Source of the DNA: Alphaproteobacteria bacterium
GTDB lineage: Bacteria; Pseudomonadota; Alphaproteobacteria; Caulobacterales; Parvularculaceae
Assembly (NCBI GenBank): GCA_016125425.1
Contig: WGLT01000022.1
Span: 1 to 64,000 of the forward strand
Reading direction: 5' to 3'
Length of the DNA stretch: 64,000 nucleotides
Made by a program: the position numbers and the translations under genes. The notes beneath the pieces were generated by a model that was given only the letters and a program-made list of their open reading frames with translations, searched no databases and was not told the DNA's origin. Each line of letters begins with the position of its first letter. The first letter of the stretch is position 1. Below are positions 62,814 through 64,000 of the stretch, piece after piece.

Positions 62814-64000
62814 ATGAGAACGATATTGGCATCTTGGCTGTGCGCCTTGGCGTTGTGCCTTGCGGGCGGGCCTTTCTCGCCTGTCGCCGCCGAGGGCGCC
62901 GAACGTGCGGAAACGCCGCAACCGCCCTCGATATTGTTTGGCGAACTGTATCGGCGTGCGGCGTTAAGCGGCGTGTTTCCGGACAGCAAAGCGCTCGCCG
63001 ATGCGATTCCCCTGGAATCGCCGACCGTTATCATAAGAGATTTCAAGACGGCGGATCCGGACTCCGACGAGGCGCTCGCCGCGTTCATGCGCAAACATTT
63101 CCAATGGCAACCTGCTGAAGGCGGCGGCGCGCCGCCGCGCGGCCTGTCGCTTTCCGCGCATATCAGGGCGTTGTGGCCGATCCTCACACGCAAAGCGGAC
63201 AATCCGCCGCCTCATTCTTCGCTCTTGCCTTTGCCTGAACCCTATATCGTCCCCGGCGGCCGCTTCACGGAAGTCTATTACTGGGATTCCTATTTCACGC
63301 TGCTTGGTTTCGGGCCGGCGCAGGCTGAATTGAAGCGCCATATCGTCAATAATTTCGCGTATCTCATCCGGACTTACGGCCATATACCGAACGGCAACCG
63401 GACCTATTATCTGAGCCGGTCGCAACCGCCATTCTTTTTCAAGATGGCGGGGCTCCTTTCTCCCGATGATCCGGCGGAGGCCTATGCAGCCTATCTTCCC
63501 GAGCTCAAGGCGGAATATGCGTATTGGATGAAGGGCGCCGAGACCGTGAAAGCGGGCGAGGCGACGCGCAATGTCGTGCGCCTCGAAGACGGAGCGATTC
63601 TCAATCGTTACTGGGACGAGCGCGCGGCGCCGCGCGATGAATCCTACCGCGAAGATGTCGCGACGGCGCGCAAAACCAACCGGGACGCGGAGAGGGTCTA
63701 TCGCGACATTCGCGCGGCCGCGGAGAGCGGCTGGGATTTCTCCTCGCGTTGGTTTGCAGACGGAGAGTCGCTCTCGACCATCGAAACGACAGATATTATT
63801 CCTCCCGATCTCAACAGCATTCTCTATGGGCTCGAGCGCGCCATATCGGAAGGCTGCGCCAGGGTCGCAGACAAGGCCTGCAAGAAGGCGTTCAAGGCGA
63901 AAGCGAAAGCGCGGGCGCGGGCGATTCGCGCATATCTCTGGAACCAGAAGACAGGCCTGTTTGATGATTATCAATGGCGTGAAAGAAAACTGCTGGACCA
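62814..64000 (+). CDS. treA: Exported alpha,alpha-trehalase (partial, runs off the window)
   Basis: Glycoside hydrolase family 37 enzyme that splits trehalose to glucose. 395 codons are present before the window end, and the 3' part with the second signature is missing. Visible are a signal peptide (about residues 1-26), the family signature PGGRFTEVYYWDSYF, the RSQPPFFFKM block and ESGWDFSSRW, which contains the catalytic Asp. The C-terminal stretch of the visible part has an unusual alternating Lys/Ala helix. GGGAGG precedes the ATG by about 5 bases. It lies 80 bases beyond the receptor terminator, so it probably has its own promoter. Confidence 0.93.
   Translation, partial: MRTILASWLCALALCLAGGPFSPVAAEGAERAETPQPPSILFGELYRRAALSGVFPDSKALADAIPLESPTVIIRDFKTADPDSDEALAAFMRKHFQWQPAEGGGAPPRGLSLSAHIRALWPILTRKADNPPPHSSLLPLPEPYIVPGGRFTEVYYWDSYFTLLGFGPAQAELKRHIVNNFAYLIRTYGHIPNGNRTYYLSRSQPPFFFKMAGLLSPDDPAEAYAAYLPELKAEYAYWMKGAETVKAGEATRNVVRLEDGAILNRYWDERAAPRDESYREDVATARKTNRDAERVYRDIRAAAESGWDFSSRWFADGESLSTIETTDIIPPDLNSILYGLERAISEGCARVADKACKKAFKAKAKARARAIRAYLWNQKTGLFDDYQWRERKLLD

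Overview
The window is high-GC, densely coded DNA from an alphaproteobacterium. The case rests on a DUF1476 gene (the alphaproteobacterial ATP-synthase zeta subunit family), a purS/purQ/purC neighbourhood, squalene-hopene cyclase, the SO_2930 cytochrome/beta-helix pair, and a NADH dehydrogenase cluster in alphaproteobacterial style. Three exported peptidases, several outer-membrane proteins, a FecIR/TonB system and a homogentisate dioxygenase suggest an aerobic, nutrient-scavenging heterotroph, perhaps of a Hyphomonadaceae or Parvularculaceae-like lineage. That last placement is inference only.

Layout. 1-1.2 kb: palindromic intergenic repeats surrounding a GIY-YIG gene. 1.2-10 kb: outer-membrane protein, uvrB, an MFS carrier and exported peptidases. 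10-14.6 kb: squalene-hopene cyclase, then a diheme cytochrome with a beta-helix lipoprotein. 14.6-21.6 kb: purine genes (purQ, purS, purC), with a methyltransferase and an SDR enzyme lodged between purS and purQ, an IT-superfamily antiporter, and a membrane-protein gene broken by two homopolymer indels. 21.6-27.6 kb: the zeta subunit, LysE, SDR, small hypotheticals, an HTH-TM-TPR protein, a repeat protein resembling the 7(1) septoil knot family and a highly structured intergenic region. 27.6-30.5 kb: an OmpR-type two-component system and a lipoprotein cytochrome c.

30.7-36 kb: nuoABCD, an extra membrane-protein gene, then nuoEF. The cluster stops there, and nuoG-N are not in the window. 36-47.5 kb: small enzymes, trxB-msrA, homogentisate dioxygenase and a fumarylacetoacetase-type enzyme, a periplasmic oligopeptidase, an esterase and small membrane proteins. 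tRNA-Asp and a 1-Cys peroxiredoxin follow.

48.7-56.6 kb: one tightly overlapping histidine operon led by a TrpR-like gene: hisG-D-(C*B)-H-A-F-IE-C. The C*B gene fuses an aminotransferase-like domain, lacking its catalytic lysine, to the IGP dehydratase. An intact hisC closes the operon. With a long-form HisG and a fused HisIE the layout resembles the enterobacterial operon more than the scattered his genes usual in alphaproteobacteria.

56.8-64 kb: an alanine-type aminotransferase, then ECF sigma factor, FecR, TonB-dependent receptor with an N-terminal STN signalling domain, and an exported trehalase cut by the window end. This looks like surface signalling coupled to trehalose or oligosaccharide use. 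The receptor carries a leader ORF at its 5' end and a second signal-peptide-like segment after the STN domain.
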